From Methylobacterium brachythecii (GTDB lineage: Bacteria > Pseudomonadota > Alphaproteobacteria > Rhizobiales > Beijerinckiaceae), in the NCBI RefSeq assembly GCF_014196345.1, contig NZ_JACIDN010000009.1:62001-126000 (forward strand): DNA of 64,000 bases. The letters run 5' to 3'. Shown here piece by piece: positions 42,556-50,165 of the stretch. Numbering within the stretch: position 1 is the first letter of the stretch; each line of letters begins with the position of its first letter. The position numbers and the translations under genes were made by a program. The notes below the pieces were generated by a model that searched no databases, was not told where the DNA came from, and worked only from the letters and a program-made list of their open reading frames with translations.

Positions 42556-43842
42556 TCATCCGCCACGCCGGGCGGCCCTGGCGGCGAATCCGACGAGGCA
42601 GAGCCCGGCCAAAGCCACCGGCGCCATCAGAGCGAAGGTCGTGGCCGGCCCGGCGCTCCGATAGACCACGCCGCAGCCGAGCGTGGCCAGGGACGAGCAC
42701 AGGGCCGTGGCCGAGCTGACGGTGCCCTGGGCCCGGCCGCGGGCGCCGTCGGGGGCGAAGGCCGAGACGGCGTTCATCGCGCCGAAATGCGTGGCGCCGA
42801 AGGTGAAGGCGTGGAGCATCTGCAGGCCGACCAGGGCGGGCAGGGAATCGCCGGCCCAGGCCATGCCGATGGCGCGCAGGATGGCGGCGGCGGCGCCGAG
42901 CGCCAGCAGCCGGAAGGGCGAGCGCCACGGCGCCGGCACCCGGCCGATCACCGCGAATAGTAGGATCTCTGCGGCGACGCCGATGGCCCAGAGCGCGCCG
43001 ATCCAGGCGCCCGGCACCCCGGCCGTGCTCCAGGCGATGGAGCCGAAGGCGTAGATCGCCGCATGGCTCGCCTGGATCAGGGCCGCCGCGCCGATGGCCA
43101 GCCGCAGCTTGCGGGGCAGGCGAGGGCGCTCCGTGCCGGGGGAGGCCCGGCCCGCGCCGCCCGCCACGTCCCGGCTGGCATAGGCGACGGCAGAGGCGAT
43201 CAGCGCCAGCCCGGTGAGCAGCAGCGGCACGGCGAACGCCTCGCCGAGCACCCCGAGCAGCGCGCCCCCGGCGAGGTTCGCGCCCAGGAACCCGATCGAG
43301 CCGGCCATGCGGATGCGCGGATAATCCAGCCGCCTCTTCGGGCGCGCGGTCCCGGCCCGGCCTGCGCCGGCCTGCGCCGCGCTCTCCTCCTCGGCGGAGA
43401 GCCGCACGGCGGCCAGCGTCAGGTAGTCGATGCTCGCCACCATCGGCGCGGCGGCCACGGCGTTGATCGCGATCAGAACAGCGAGCAGGCCCCAGCCGAG
43501 GGCGGCGCCGGCCGGCATCAGCGCGTAGGTCGCGGCGAGCACGAGGCTCCCGGTGAGCAGGAGCGTGCGTGCGGAAAACCCCCGGTCGATCAGCCCCATC
43601 AGCGGCGCCGTGGCGACGATGCGGATGGCGATGGGCAGCGCCAGCAGCCCGCCGATCAGCCCGGCATCGAGATGCTGCGCGTTTAGCCAGACCGGCATGA
43701 ACGGCATCGCGATGCCGATCTCGACGAAAACCACGGTGTAGAGCAGCGCCAGCCGGAAGGCGTTGGGCGCGACGCTCGGGCCGGGCGGGGGCGGGGCAGG
43801 GGGCAAGGCAGGGACGGGGCGGCGGAGACTGGCCGGACGCAT
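42556..43842 (-). CDS. MFS transporter
   Basis: A 428-residue inner-membrane transporter with 12 predicted helices, similar to the MFS_1-like group that includes HcaT/NupG-related permeases. Seen: LALLYTVVFVEIGIAMPFMPVWLNAQHLDAGLIGGLLALPIAIRIVATAPLMGLIDRGFSARTLLL in the first half (read in segments) and LQMLHAFTFGATHFGAMNAVSAFAPDGARGRAQGTVSSATALCSSLATLGCGVVY in the second, where the GRAQG loop matches the family. The N-terminal 25 residues are Pro-rich. The central cytoplasmic loop carries an Arg/Lys-rich stretch. The substrate cannot be named. Single gene; 175 bases separate it from mlaE. Confidence 0.9.
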   Translation of the reverse strand: MRPASLRRPVPALPPAPPPPGPSVAPNAFRLALLYTVVFVEIGIAMPFMPVWLNAQHLDAGLIGGLLALPIAIRIVATAPLMGLIDRGFSARTLLLTGSLVLAATYALMPAGAALGWGLLAVLIAINAVAAAPMVASIDYLTLAAVRLSAEEESAAQAGAGRAGTARPKRRLDYPRIRMAGSIGFLGANLAGGALLGVLGEAFAVPLLLTGLALIASAVAYASRDVAGGAGRASPGTERPRLPRKLRLAIGAAALIQASHAAIYAFGSIAWSTAGVPGAWIGALWAIGVAAEILLFAVIGRVPAPWRSPFRLLALGAAAAILRAIGMAWAGDSLPALVGLQMLHAFTFGATHFGAMNAVSAFAPDGARGRAQGTVSSATALCSSLATLGCGVVYRSAGPATTFALMAPVALAGLCLVGFAARAARRGG

Positions 43843-44007
43843 GCACGTCGGACCCGGTTTCGTCCATGCGCAGACGGACGGCCTGCCCTCGTCACGCGGC
43901 GCGGCGCGTGTGGTTCATCGGCGCCCGGGCGCAAGAACCTCGCGCCCGGGCCACTCGTTCGACCCGCTCCACCGAACCCGGCAGACGGGGAAGGCGCCGC
44001 AGGCCCG

Positions 44008-44199
44008 TTACTCGGAGGCCGCCGCGACGGGCTCGAGGATGGGATCCGCGGTGATCCCGTAGCGCACGGACACCGTCAGCAGCGTCAGGGCCGCCAGCGT
44101 ACAGACGACGAGCGTCAGGATGGTGCCGGCGCGCGGGCCGTACTTGCCGGTCGTGCTGGATGTGGCGGGGACAGAACCGCGAGCAAGAAGTGTAGCCAT
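44008..44199 (-). CDS. Small single-span membrane protein
   Basis: A 63-residue protein with an excellent ribosome site (GGAGGTTTTGGCT before the ATG at 44199). One hydrophobic segment, GTILTLVVCTLAALTLLTVSVRYGI (about residues 27-51, read in parts), preceded by a basic, Ser/Thr-rich N-terminus, predicts a single membrane span with its N-terminus inside. I do not recognise the family. It is alone between the MFS gene and the ars locus. A GC-rich stem-loop at 43923-43952 lies downstream. Confidence 0.65.
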   Translation of the reverse strand: MATLLARGSVPATSSTTGKYGPRAGTILTLVVCTLAALTLLTVSVRYGITADPILEPVAAASE

Positions 44200-44435
44200 A
44201 GCCAAAACCTCCAATGCGCCGCGAGGCGGCGAGAGCGATGGGGATTTACGCGAGGTGACACACACGCTGCGTCGCTCGAGTGCGACGCAGTTACCGGGCG
44301 ATCCGCGGCCACGCTATCGATCGAATTTTTCTTGCTGTTCAATATCCGCGAATACAGATCGCAGATTTTCATTCGATCTCTACAATGTCTGTGATCCGCT
44401 GCACACTTGATTGCTGGCGCGGTGTTTCCGGAGGG

Positions 44436-44525
44436 AGCGTCCCTCATTGCGGATCATCGCCAGGGTGTTGCGGGACGTTCGCATGCCGGGTTGTGGTAAA
44501 TGACGACGTCGAACGCCTCAGACAT
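44436..44525 (-). pseudogene. arsC (glutaredoxin-dependent arsenate reductase) remnant, frameshifted and truncated
   Basis: The ATG at 44525 overlaps the arsR stop by 8 bases, as in coupled arsR-arsC pairs. It begins MSEAFDVVIYHNPAC, the ArsC N-terminus with the catalytic Cys, then reads ERPATPWR and stops. Adding one G after that Cys codon (near 44480) restores GTSRNTLAMIRNEG, the normal ArsC continuation, down to about 44436. Beyond that no ArsC similarity is seen. So a one-base deletion and loss of the rest of the gene have both happened. The normal ArsC is about 115-140 residues. Confidence 0.75.
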
Positions 44526-44877
44526 GGGCGCCGTCCCCTGGAGGGCCGTTGCAAGCGGAAAGAGCAGCGACAGCTGGGGCACAGACCTCGGGTCGGCCCT
44601 GGCAGCAGTCGCGCATAAGGAAGGCGATGAGGTCGGATAGGCCCTCGTACGCGGCGCTGTAGATGACCGACTTGCCCTCACGCCGGGACTGGATCAGCCC
44701 GGCATGGGACAGCTCTTTCAGGTGGAAGGTCAGGTTCGTCGCCGAGACGCCGATCTCGGTCGCGAGCGTGCCGGCAGCGAGGCCATCCGGCCCAGCGGTA
44801 ACGAGAGCACGGACTACCCGGAACCGGTTCTCCTGCCCAAGGGCCGCGAAGGCCGCAACCGCTTGCCGTTCGTCCAT
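44518..44877 (-). CDS. arsR: ArsR family metalloregulator
   Basis: A 119-residue winged-helix repressor. Seen: QAVAAFAALGQENRFRVVRALVTAGPDGLAAGTLATEIGVSATNLTFHLKELSHAGLIQSRREGKSVIY, the ArsR helix-turn-helix and wing (given as pattern). Cysteines cluster at the C-terminus (C91, C92, C99, C109), giving a RDCC...C set suited to As(III)/Sb(III) binding and unlike the alpha-3 CVC site of E. coli ArsR. It is divergent from arsH with a perfect palindrome between (44892-44907), likely its operator. The downstream arsC is broken. Confidence 0.9.
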   Translation of the reverse strand: MDERQAVAAFAALGQENRFRVVRALVTAGPDGLAAGTLATEIGVSATNLTFHLKELSHAGLIQSRREGKSVIYSAAYEGLSDLIAFLMRDCCQGRPEVCAPAVAALSACNGPPGDGAHV

Positions 44878-44891
44878 AATTGATCCATTGC

Positions 44892-44907
44892 TTCAACGAT
44901 TGTTGAA
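44892..44907. promoter_or_regulatory. Palindromic operator between arsR and arsH
   Basis: TTCAAC-GATT-GTTGAA, a perfect 6-bp inverted repeat, lies 14 bases upstream of the arsR start and 20 bases upstream of the arsH start. On the plus strand it overlaps a possible arsH promoter (TTGATC at 44880, 17 bases, TTGAAA). Likely ArsR-binding site. Confidence 0.7.
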
Positions 44908-44927
44908 ACGTAAAAGAAGCAAGCCTC

Positions 44928-45674
44928 TTGGACAAGCCCGAGCAGCCTTTCGCCGATGGCCTTCCGAACCTCAGCGAGGCGCACTTCAAGGTGCCGACGA
45001 GCGACCGCGCCCACGCAACGGCGTCCTTCACCCACGCACCGCGCTTTCTGATCCTCTACGGATCGCTGCGCGAGCGTTCGTTCAGCCGTTTTCTGGCCTA
45101 CGAGGCGGCTCGTCTGCTGGAGGCGATGGGCGGCGAGGTCCGCATCTACGATGCTCACGGCTTGCCGCTGCCGGACGATGCCACAGCCGACCATCCGAAG
45201 GTCCAGGAGTTGCGGTCCCTGTCGATCTGGTCCGAGGGTCAGGTCTGGGTCAGCCCAGAACGCCACGGCAACCTGACTGGGGTCATGAAGAGCCAGATCG
45301 ACTGGTTGCCGCTCAGCGAGGGCTCGGTGCGTCCGACGCAAGGGCGTACACTCGCGGTCATGCAGGTCTCGGGCGGATCGCAGAGCTTCAACGCCGTGAA
45401 CGCGCTGCGTGTGCTCGGACGCTGGATGCGGATGATCACCATTCCGAACCAGTCATCGGTGCCGACGGCCTACAAGGAATTCGACGAGGCCGGCCGCATG
45501 AAGCCGGGTCCGCTCTACGAACGTGTCGTCGACGTGTGCGAGGAGTTGATGAAGTTCACGCTCCTAACACGCGAATGCGCCGACTATCTCGTGGATCGAT
45601 ACAGCGAGCGGAAAGAGCGGGAACCGAAGCGCCTGGAAGCCGCTGCTGCCGATATTGGCTTCGTTAAGCGATAA
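44928..45674 (+). CDS. arsH: Organoarsenical/quinone NADPH-FMN oxidoreductase ArsH
   Basis: Cytosolic flavoprotein that oxidises trivalent organoarsenicals and reduces quinones. 248 residues, flavodoxin-like fold. Seen: RFLILYGSLRERSFSRFLAYEAARLLEAMGGEVRIYD with the FMN-binding GSLRERSFSR, LPLPDD, WVSPERHGNLTGVMKSQIDWLPL, QGRTLAVMQVSGGSQSFNAVN and QSSVPTAYKEFDEAGRMKPGPLYERVVDVCEELMKFT. TTG start at 44928; the N-terminus LPNLSEAHF is typical. Divergent from arsR. No arsB/acr3 exporter is present nearby. Confidence 0.93.
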   Translation: MDKPEQPFADGLPNLSEAHFKVPTSDRAHATASFTHAPRFLILYGSLRERSFSRFLAYEAARLLEAMGGEVRIYDAHGLPLPDDATADHPKVQELRSLSIWSEGQVWVSPERHGNLTGVMKSQIDWLPLSEGSVRPTQGRTLAVMQVSGGSQSFNAVNALRVLGRWMRMITIPNQSSVPTAYKEFDEAGRMKPGPLYERVVDVCEELMKFTLLTRECADYLVDRYSERKEREPKRLEAAAADIGFVKR

Positions 45675-45920
45675 GATTGCCAGCGCGCTTATTCTTAGAA
45701 GCGGCGAGTCCTCGTGCCCTCGCGATTGACCCGGATAGGCGCGGAGCCGACCCGATTCAGCAGCAGTGATACGGCATTGCCGAAGCCGTCCACCAGTTCA
45801 CCACCCCGATCAAACAACCGCGAGCCCCCCTCCCACGCCTTGGCGAAACCGTCGCAGGGGTTGAATAATGTATCCCAACCGGGTTGCGGCGAAGGTCGGC
45901 CTGGAATCGGGAGTGACGCC

Positions 45921-47204
45921 ATGAGATCGAGCCTGTCCGTGGGCCTTGCCGCCCTGGTCGCGAGCCTGGGAGCCGCGATGCTCGCGCCGCTGCCGCTCCT
46001 CGCGCAGGAGGCGGCCCCGAAGGCGGCGGCACCCGCCGCGCCCGCTGCGGCGCCCGCGGCCGCGCCGGTCGACAAGGGCTCGGCGCTTTACGGGCGGCCG
46101 GACGGGGCGGGGGCCTCCAAGCTCGCGCCGGTCGCCGGGCCGCCATTGGCCACTGCGGCCGCCAAGCTGCCGCTCGACAAGCTCAAGGTGCCGGACGGGT
46201 TCAAGGTCGAGGTCTATGCCAGCGGGCTCGCCAATGCCCGCTCCATGGTCCAGGCGCCGGACGGCACGGTCTTCGTCGGCACCCGCACCGTCGGCAAGGT
46301 CTACGCCGTGCTGCCGCAGCCCGATGCGGAGGGCCGGCGCGTGGTCAAAACCCTGTTCTCGGGGATGCACCGGCCGAACGGCGTCGCGGTGCATGACGGG
46401 GCGCTCTACGTCGCCGAACTCTCGAAGATCACGCGCTACGACGACATCGCCAAGCACCTCGACGATCCGGGCAAGGGCACGGTGGTCTACGACGACCTGC
46501 CGAAGGACGAGGCGCATGGCTGGAAGTTCATCGCCATCGGGCCGGACAACAAGCTCTATGTGCCGGTCGGCGCGCCGGGCAACATCAACATGCCGCCCGA
46601 GACCCACGCCCAGATCCGGCGGATGGACCTCGACGGCAAGAACGCCGAGGTGATCGCCCGCGGCGTGCGCAACTCCGTCGGCTTCGACTGGAACCCGGCG
46701 ACGAAGCAGCTCTGGTTCACCGACAATGGCCGCGACTGGGTCTCGGAGGACATTCCGAACGACGAGCTGAACGTGCTCACCGAGCCGGGCAAGCAGCATT
46801 TCGGCTTCCCGTTCTGCCACCAGGGCAGCTTCACCGATCCGGAATACGGCTGGGGGCATTCCTGCTCCGAATTCACGCCGCCGGCCGCGCTCCTCGGGCC
46901 GCACACCGCCTCGCTCGGCATGCGCTTCAACACGGGCGGCATGTTCCCCGAGGCCTACAAGAACCAGATCTTCATCGCCCAGCACGGCTCCTGGAACCGC
47001 ACCCAAAAACTCGGCGGCGACGTGGTGGTGGCCAAGCTCGGCACGGACGGGAAGGTGGCCTCGGTGGAGCCGTTCCTCACCGGCTTCCTGCAGGACAACA
47101 AGTACGTCGGCCGGCCGGTGGACGTGCTGTTCATCAAGGACGGCTCGATGCTGGTCTCGGACGATTTCAACGGCGCGATCTACCGCGTGAGCACCGGGAA
47201 ATGA
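45921..47204 (+). CDS. Periplasmic sorbosone dehydrogenase-like (soluble beta-propeller, PQQ-type) protein
   Basis: A 427-residue exported beta-propeller of the glucose/sorbosone dehydrogenase family (COG2133 type). Signal peptide to about residue 29 (ending LLAQ), an Ala/Pro-rich linker, then the propeller: KVPDGFKVEVYASGLANARSMVQAPDGTVFVGTR, MHRPNGVAVHDGALYVAE, PVGAPGNIN, ARGVRNSVGFDWNPATKQLWFTDNGRDW, and FIAQHGSWNRTQKLGGDVVV. VRNSVGFDW and TDNGRD are hallmark segments of these dehydrogenases, many of which use PQQ. The next gene, a di-heme cytochrome c, overlaps its stop (ATGA) and is the likely electron acceptor. The natural substrate is unknown. Confidence 0.85.
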   Translation: MRSSLSVGLAALVASLGAAMLAPLPLLAQEAAPKAAAPAAPAAAPAAAPVDKGSALYGRPDGAGASKLAPVAGPPLATAAAKLPLDKLKVPDGFKVEVYASGLANARSMVQAPDGTVFVGTRTVGKVYAVLPQPDAEGRRVVKTLFSGMHRPNGVAVHDGALYVAELSKITRYDDIAKHLDDPGKGTVVYDDLPKDEAHGWKFIAIGPDNKLYVPVGAPGNINMPPETHAQIRRMDLDGKNAEVIARGVRNSVGFDWNPATKQLWFTDNGRDWVSEDIPNDELNVLTEPGKQHFGFPFCHQGSFTDPEYGWGHSCSEFTPPAALLGPHTASLGMRFNTGGMFPEAYKNQIFIAQHGSWNRTQKLGGDVVVAKLGTDGKVASVEPFLTGFLQDNKYVGRPVDVLFIKDGSMLVSDDFNGAIYRVSTGK

Positions 47205-47773
47205 GGCGCGGCCTCGCAGGCCTGCTGGCGGCCTCGACGCTCCTCCTGGCGGGAGGGGCGGGGGCCGAGACGGTGGCCGAGCGGCTGCCGGCCTGCCTCG
47301 GCTGCCATGGCGAGAGCGGCACCTCCGCGACCGAGGGCGTGCCCTCGCTCGGGGGCCAGCGGGCCGATTACGTGGTGACGCAACTCTTCCAGTTCCGCGA
47401 GGGCCAGCGCAGCGCGCCGCCGATGAACGAGATGGCGAAGGGGATGTCGGACGACGACCTGCGCGGCTTCGCCGACGCCATCGCGGCCCTGCCTCCGGCC
47501 AAGGCGGCCGGGCCGGCGGCGGATGCGGCGCTCGCCGAGCGGGCCAAGGGCATCCTCGCCAAGCACCAATGCACCTCGTGCCACGGCCCCGACCTCACCG
47601 GGCAGGACGCGGTGCCGCGCATCCGGGCGCAGCGGCGCGAATACCTCGCCGCCGCGCTCACCGGATACCGCTCGAACGCCCGGCCCGGCTACGACGCGGC
47701 GATGAACGAGGCGGCGCAGGATCTGAAGGACGACGAGATCACCGATCTCGCCGCCTATATCTCGTCGCTCTGA
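47201..47773 (+). CDS. Di-heme cytochrome c (c4-like), periplasmic
   Basis: A 190-residue exported protein with two cytochrome c domains: heme motifs CLGCH (C32-H36) and CTSCH (C124-H128). Possible axial methionines lie in APPMNEMAKGMSDDDLRGFADAIAALPP for the first domain and GYDAAMNEAAQDLKDDEITDLAAYI for the second. The signal peptide ends near GAGAE (residue 22). The start ATG overlaps the stop of the dehydrogenase gene by 4 bases, so it is translationally coupled. It should shuttle electrons from that enzyme to the respiratory chain. Confidence 0.92.
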   Translation: MRRGLAGLLAASTLLLAGGAGAETVAERLPACLGCHGESGTSATEGVPSLGGQRADYVVTQLFQFREGQRSAPPMNEMAKGMSDDDLRGFADAIAALPPAKAAGPAADAALAERAKGILAKHQCTSCHGPDLTGQDAVPRIRAQRREYLAAALTGYRSNARPGYDAAMNEAAQDLKDDEITDLAAYISSL

Positions 47774-47775
47774 GC

Positions 47776-48318
47776 TTACTTGAGCGCATCGGCGCCCACC
47801 TTGCAGATCGTGGCGTCCTGGTCGCCGGTGCCGCCGGAGCAGCCGATGCCGCCGATCACCTTGCCGTCGAGCACCAGCGGGATGCCGCCCGGCGAGGCGG
47901 CGAGTTCCGGATCGAGCGTGCCGTAATAGGCCGAGCCCGCCGCATAGGTGTTGAAGAAGACCCGGCTCTCGCGGCGCCAACGCGCCGCCGTGCGCGCCTT
48001 GCGCTGCGAGATCATGATCGAGGGCAGCTGCGCCCCGTCGAGCCGGGCGAAATGCACCAGCTCGCCATGGGTATCGACCACGGCGATGTTCATCGGCCAG
48101 CCGCGCTTCTTCGCCTCGGCCTCGGCCGCCGCGAGGATGGTCTTGGCCTGGTCCAGGCCGATCGGCGCGCCGTAGGGCAGTCCGAACGGGATTTTTTCCG
48201 GCGTGCCGCCGGCCGGGGCGTTCGGCGGCGGCGCTGCCGGCTTCGGCGGCTCCGGCGATTGCGCGAGGACGGGGGTGCAGATCAACAGGCTCAAGGCCAG
48301 GGCACGGGCGAACGGCAT
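47776..48318 (-). CDS. Exported GlcG/HbpS-like heme-binding family protein
   Basis: A 180-residue protein with a signal peptide (about 1-20, LALSLLICTPVLAQ), a Pro-rich linker, and a GlcG/HbpS domain (about 50-178): LDQAKTILAAAEAEAKKRGWPMNIAVVDTHGELVHFARLDGAQ, ISQRKARTAARWRRESRVF, GGIPLVLDGKVIGGIGCSGGTGDQDATICKVGADAL. This domain is often found near PQQ- or cofactor-dependent oxidoreductases and binds heme or small ligands in some cases. It is convergent with the cytochrome gene, 2 bases apart. GGAGGAAC precedes the ATG at 48318. Confidence 0.88.
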   Translation of the reverse strand: MPFARALALSLLICTPVLAQSPEPPKPAAPPPNAPAGGTPEKIPFGLPYGAPIGLDQAKTILAAAEAEAKKRGWPMNIAVVDTHGELVHFARLDGAQLPSIMISQRKARTAARWRRESRVFFNTYAAGSAYYGTLDPELAASPGGIPLVLDGKVIGGIGCSGGTGDQDATICKVGADALK

Positions 48319-48679
48319 CGGGTTCCTCCTGCGCTGCCTGCGCTACTGAGCGAGCGCATGGCGCGAGGAGGAGACTAGGTCGCGAAGCGATGCCGGGTAG
48401 CGGCTGCACGCCGTCGGCGGCCTTTCCTGTATGCAAAATTCAGTGATCGACGCCCTCGCGGGACAGGCGCGCAGCACGGCTTGACGAAGGGTGGCGATCG
48501 GCTCATCCGTCCGCCCGCGGCCACCGTCACACGAGCGTCGCGCCCTTTTCGCAACCCATCCCCGTCATGCCCAGCGACAGTCCCAGTCGATCGTCCATGC
48601 CGTCTCCGGCTGCCGGGGCCTGATCTCGCGGATCGGCTCACCCCCGCCGCCCGGAGGCGGCTGGCAGAAAGGTGAGCCT
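48319..48679. other. Gap between the HbpS-like gene and mgtE
   Basis: A 361-base stretch with no supported gene. Two similar segments, GATCGGCTCATCCGTCC at 48496-48512 and GATCGGCTCACCCCCGC at 48631-48647, form an imperfect direct repeat, each followed by GCCCG. A perfect small hairpin, GCCGCC-CGGA-GGCGGC (48646-48661), ends 8 bases before the mgtE ribosome site AAAGGTG and could affect its translation. I looked for known magnesium riboswitch cores and found none I could support. Confidence 0.45.
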
Positions 48680-50053
48680 ATGAACGACCTCGTCACCCCG
48701 ATCGATCCGGTGACCGATCCGGCCGCGCTCGCCAGACGGCTGCGGGAGGAGAGCGCGCCCGACATCGTCGAGGCGCTGAACGAGCAGCGGCCGGAGGTGG
48801 CCGCCGCCGTGCTCCTCGGCCTCACGGCGGAGCGCGCCGTCGAGGTGCTCGACCAGCCCGGCCTCGACGAGGTGGTCGAGATCGTCGAGGCGCTGCCGCG
48901 CGACCGCGCCGGCCCGCTGCTCGCCGGCATGGCCGCCGACCGGCTCGCCGACGTCTTCCGCCTGATGGAAGAGCCGGGCCGCTCCGACCTCCTGGAGCGC
49001 CTCGATCCGGAGACGCAGGGCACGGTGCGCGCGCTGCTCGCCTATCCGGAGGAGAGCGCCGGCTCGATCATGACAACGGAGTTCGTCAGCGTGCCGGGCA
49101 ACTGGACCGTCGGGCAGGTCCTCGACCACATCCGCCGGGTCGAGCGCACCCGGGAGACGGTCTATTCGGTGTATGTCCTAGACCCTGCGAGCCACGTCCT
49201 GCGCGCCGCCGTGCCCCTGCGCCGGCTGATCTCGGCCGAGCCGGATGCGAGCGTGCTCTCCGCGGCGGCGGGCCGGCGGCCGGTGACGGTCTCGGCCATG
49301 GCGAACCGGGACGATGCCGCCCGGCTGATCTCGAAATACGACCTGCTCGCGGTGCCCGTGGTCGACGGCGCCGGGCATCTCATCGGCATCGTCACCGTCG
49401 ACGACGTGATCGACACCATGATCCAGCGCCAGACCGAGCAGGTCCAGCGCTTCGGCGGCATGGAGGCGCTGGACGAGCCCTACCTGCGCATCTCCTTCGG
49501 CGAGATGCTGCGCAAGCGCGCAGGGTGGCTCGCCGTGCTCTTCCTCGGCGAGATGATGACGGCTTCCGCCATGCAGGGCTTCCAGGACGAGCTCGAGAAG
49601 GCGATCGTGCTCACCCTGTTCATTCCTCTGATCATGAGCTCGGGGGGCAACTCCGGCTCGCAGGCAACCTCGCTGCTGATCCGCGCGCTGGCCCTCGACG
49701 AAGTGCGCCTGCGCGACTGGTGGCGCGTGGCGCTCCGCGAGCTTCCCACCGGCATCGCGCTCGGCGCGATCCTCGGCGGTCTCGGAATGGCGCGCATCGC
49801 CGCCTGGCAATGGCTCGGCTTCCACGATTACGGCGAGCATTGGGGGTTGGTCGCACTCACGGTGGGTGCGGCGCTCGTCGGCATCGTCACCTTCGGCTCG
49901 CTCACCGGCTCGATGCTGCCCTTCCTGCTGCGGCGCCTCGGCTTCGATCCGGCCAGCGCCTCGGCCCCGGCCGTGGCGACGCTTGTCGATGTCTCGGGGC
50001 TGGTGATCTATTTCGGCGTCGCGGCGATCATCCTGCGGGGGACGCTGCTGTGA
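48680..50053 (+). CDS. mgtE: Magnesium transporter MgtE
   Basis: Inner-membrane Mg2+ channel gated by cytosolic domains. 457 residues: N-terminal MgtE_N superhelix (about 20-125: IVEALNEQRPEVAAAVLLGL, LADVFRLMEEPGRSDLLERLD), two CBS domains (about 130-250: AYPEESAGSIMTTEFVSVP, SKYDLLAVPVVDGAGHLIGIVTVDDVIDT), the plug helix and five membrane helices (WLAVLFLGEMMTASAMQGF, LFIPLIMSSGGNSGSQATSLLIRALAL, TVGAALVGIVTFGSLTGSMLPFLLRRLGFDPASASAPAVATLVDVSGLVIYF). The GGNSGSQ and PAVATLVD motifs line the pore. AAAGGTG precedes the ATG. Confidence 0.96.
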   Translation: MNDLVTPIDPVTDPAALARRLREESAPDIVEALNEQRPEVAAAVLLGLTAERAVEVLDQPGLDEVVEIVEALPRDRAGPLLAGMAADRLADVFRLMEEPGRSDLLERLDPETQGTVRALLAYPEESAGSIMTTEFVSVPGNWTVGQVLDHIRRVERTRETVYSVYVLDPASHVLRAAVPLRRLISAEPDASVLSAAAGRRPVTVSAMANRDDAARLISKYDLLAVPVVDGAGHLIGIVTVDDVIDTMIQRQTEQVQRFGGMEALDEPYLRISFGEMLRKRAGWLAVLFLGEMMTASAMQGFQDELEKAIVLTLFIPLIMSSGGNSGSQATSLLIRALALDEVRLRDWWRVALRELPTGIALGAILGGLGMARIAAWQWLGFHDYGEHWGLVALTVGAALVGIVTFGSLTGSMLPFLLRRLGFDPASASAPAVATLVDVSGLVIYFGVAAIILRGTLL

Positions 50054-50165
50054 GAAACACGGTCCCGCGCGCGACGTAAGCGCCCGTTAAACACGTTGGG
50101 CGACAATCGTCCGCACGTAGGACCGGCCGTCAAGCGGATCGCCGGTCGACAGGGACGTTCGTTCG

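Noticed and set aside
48440..48679. Magnesium riboswitch before mgtE
   Set aside because: A small GC hairpin is present, but no conserved M-box or other magnesium sensor core could be recognised.
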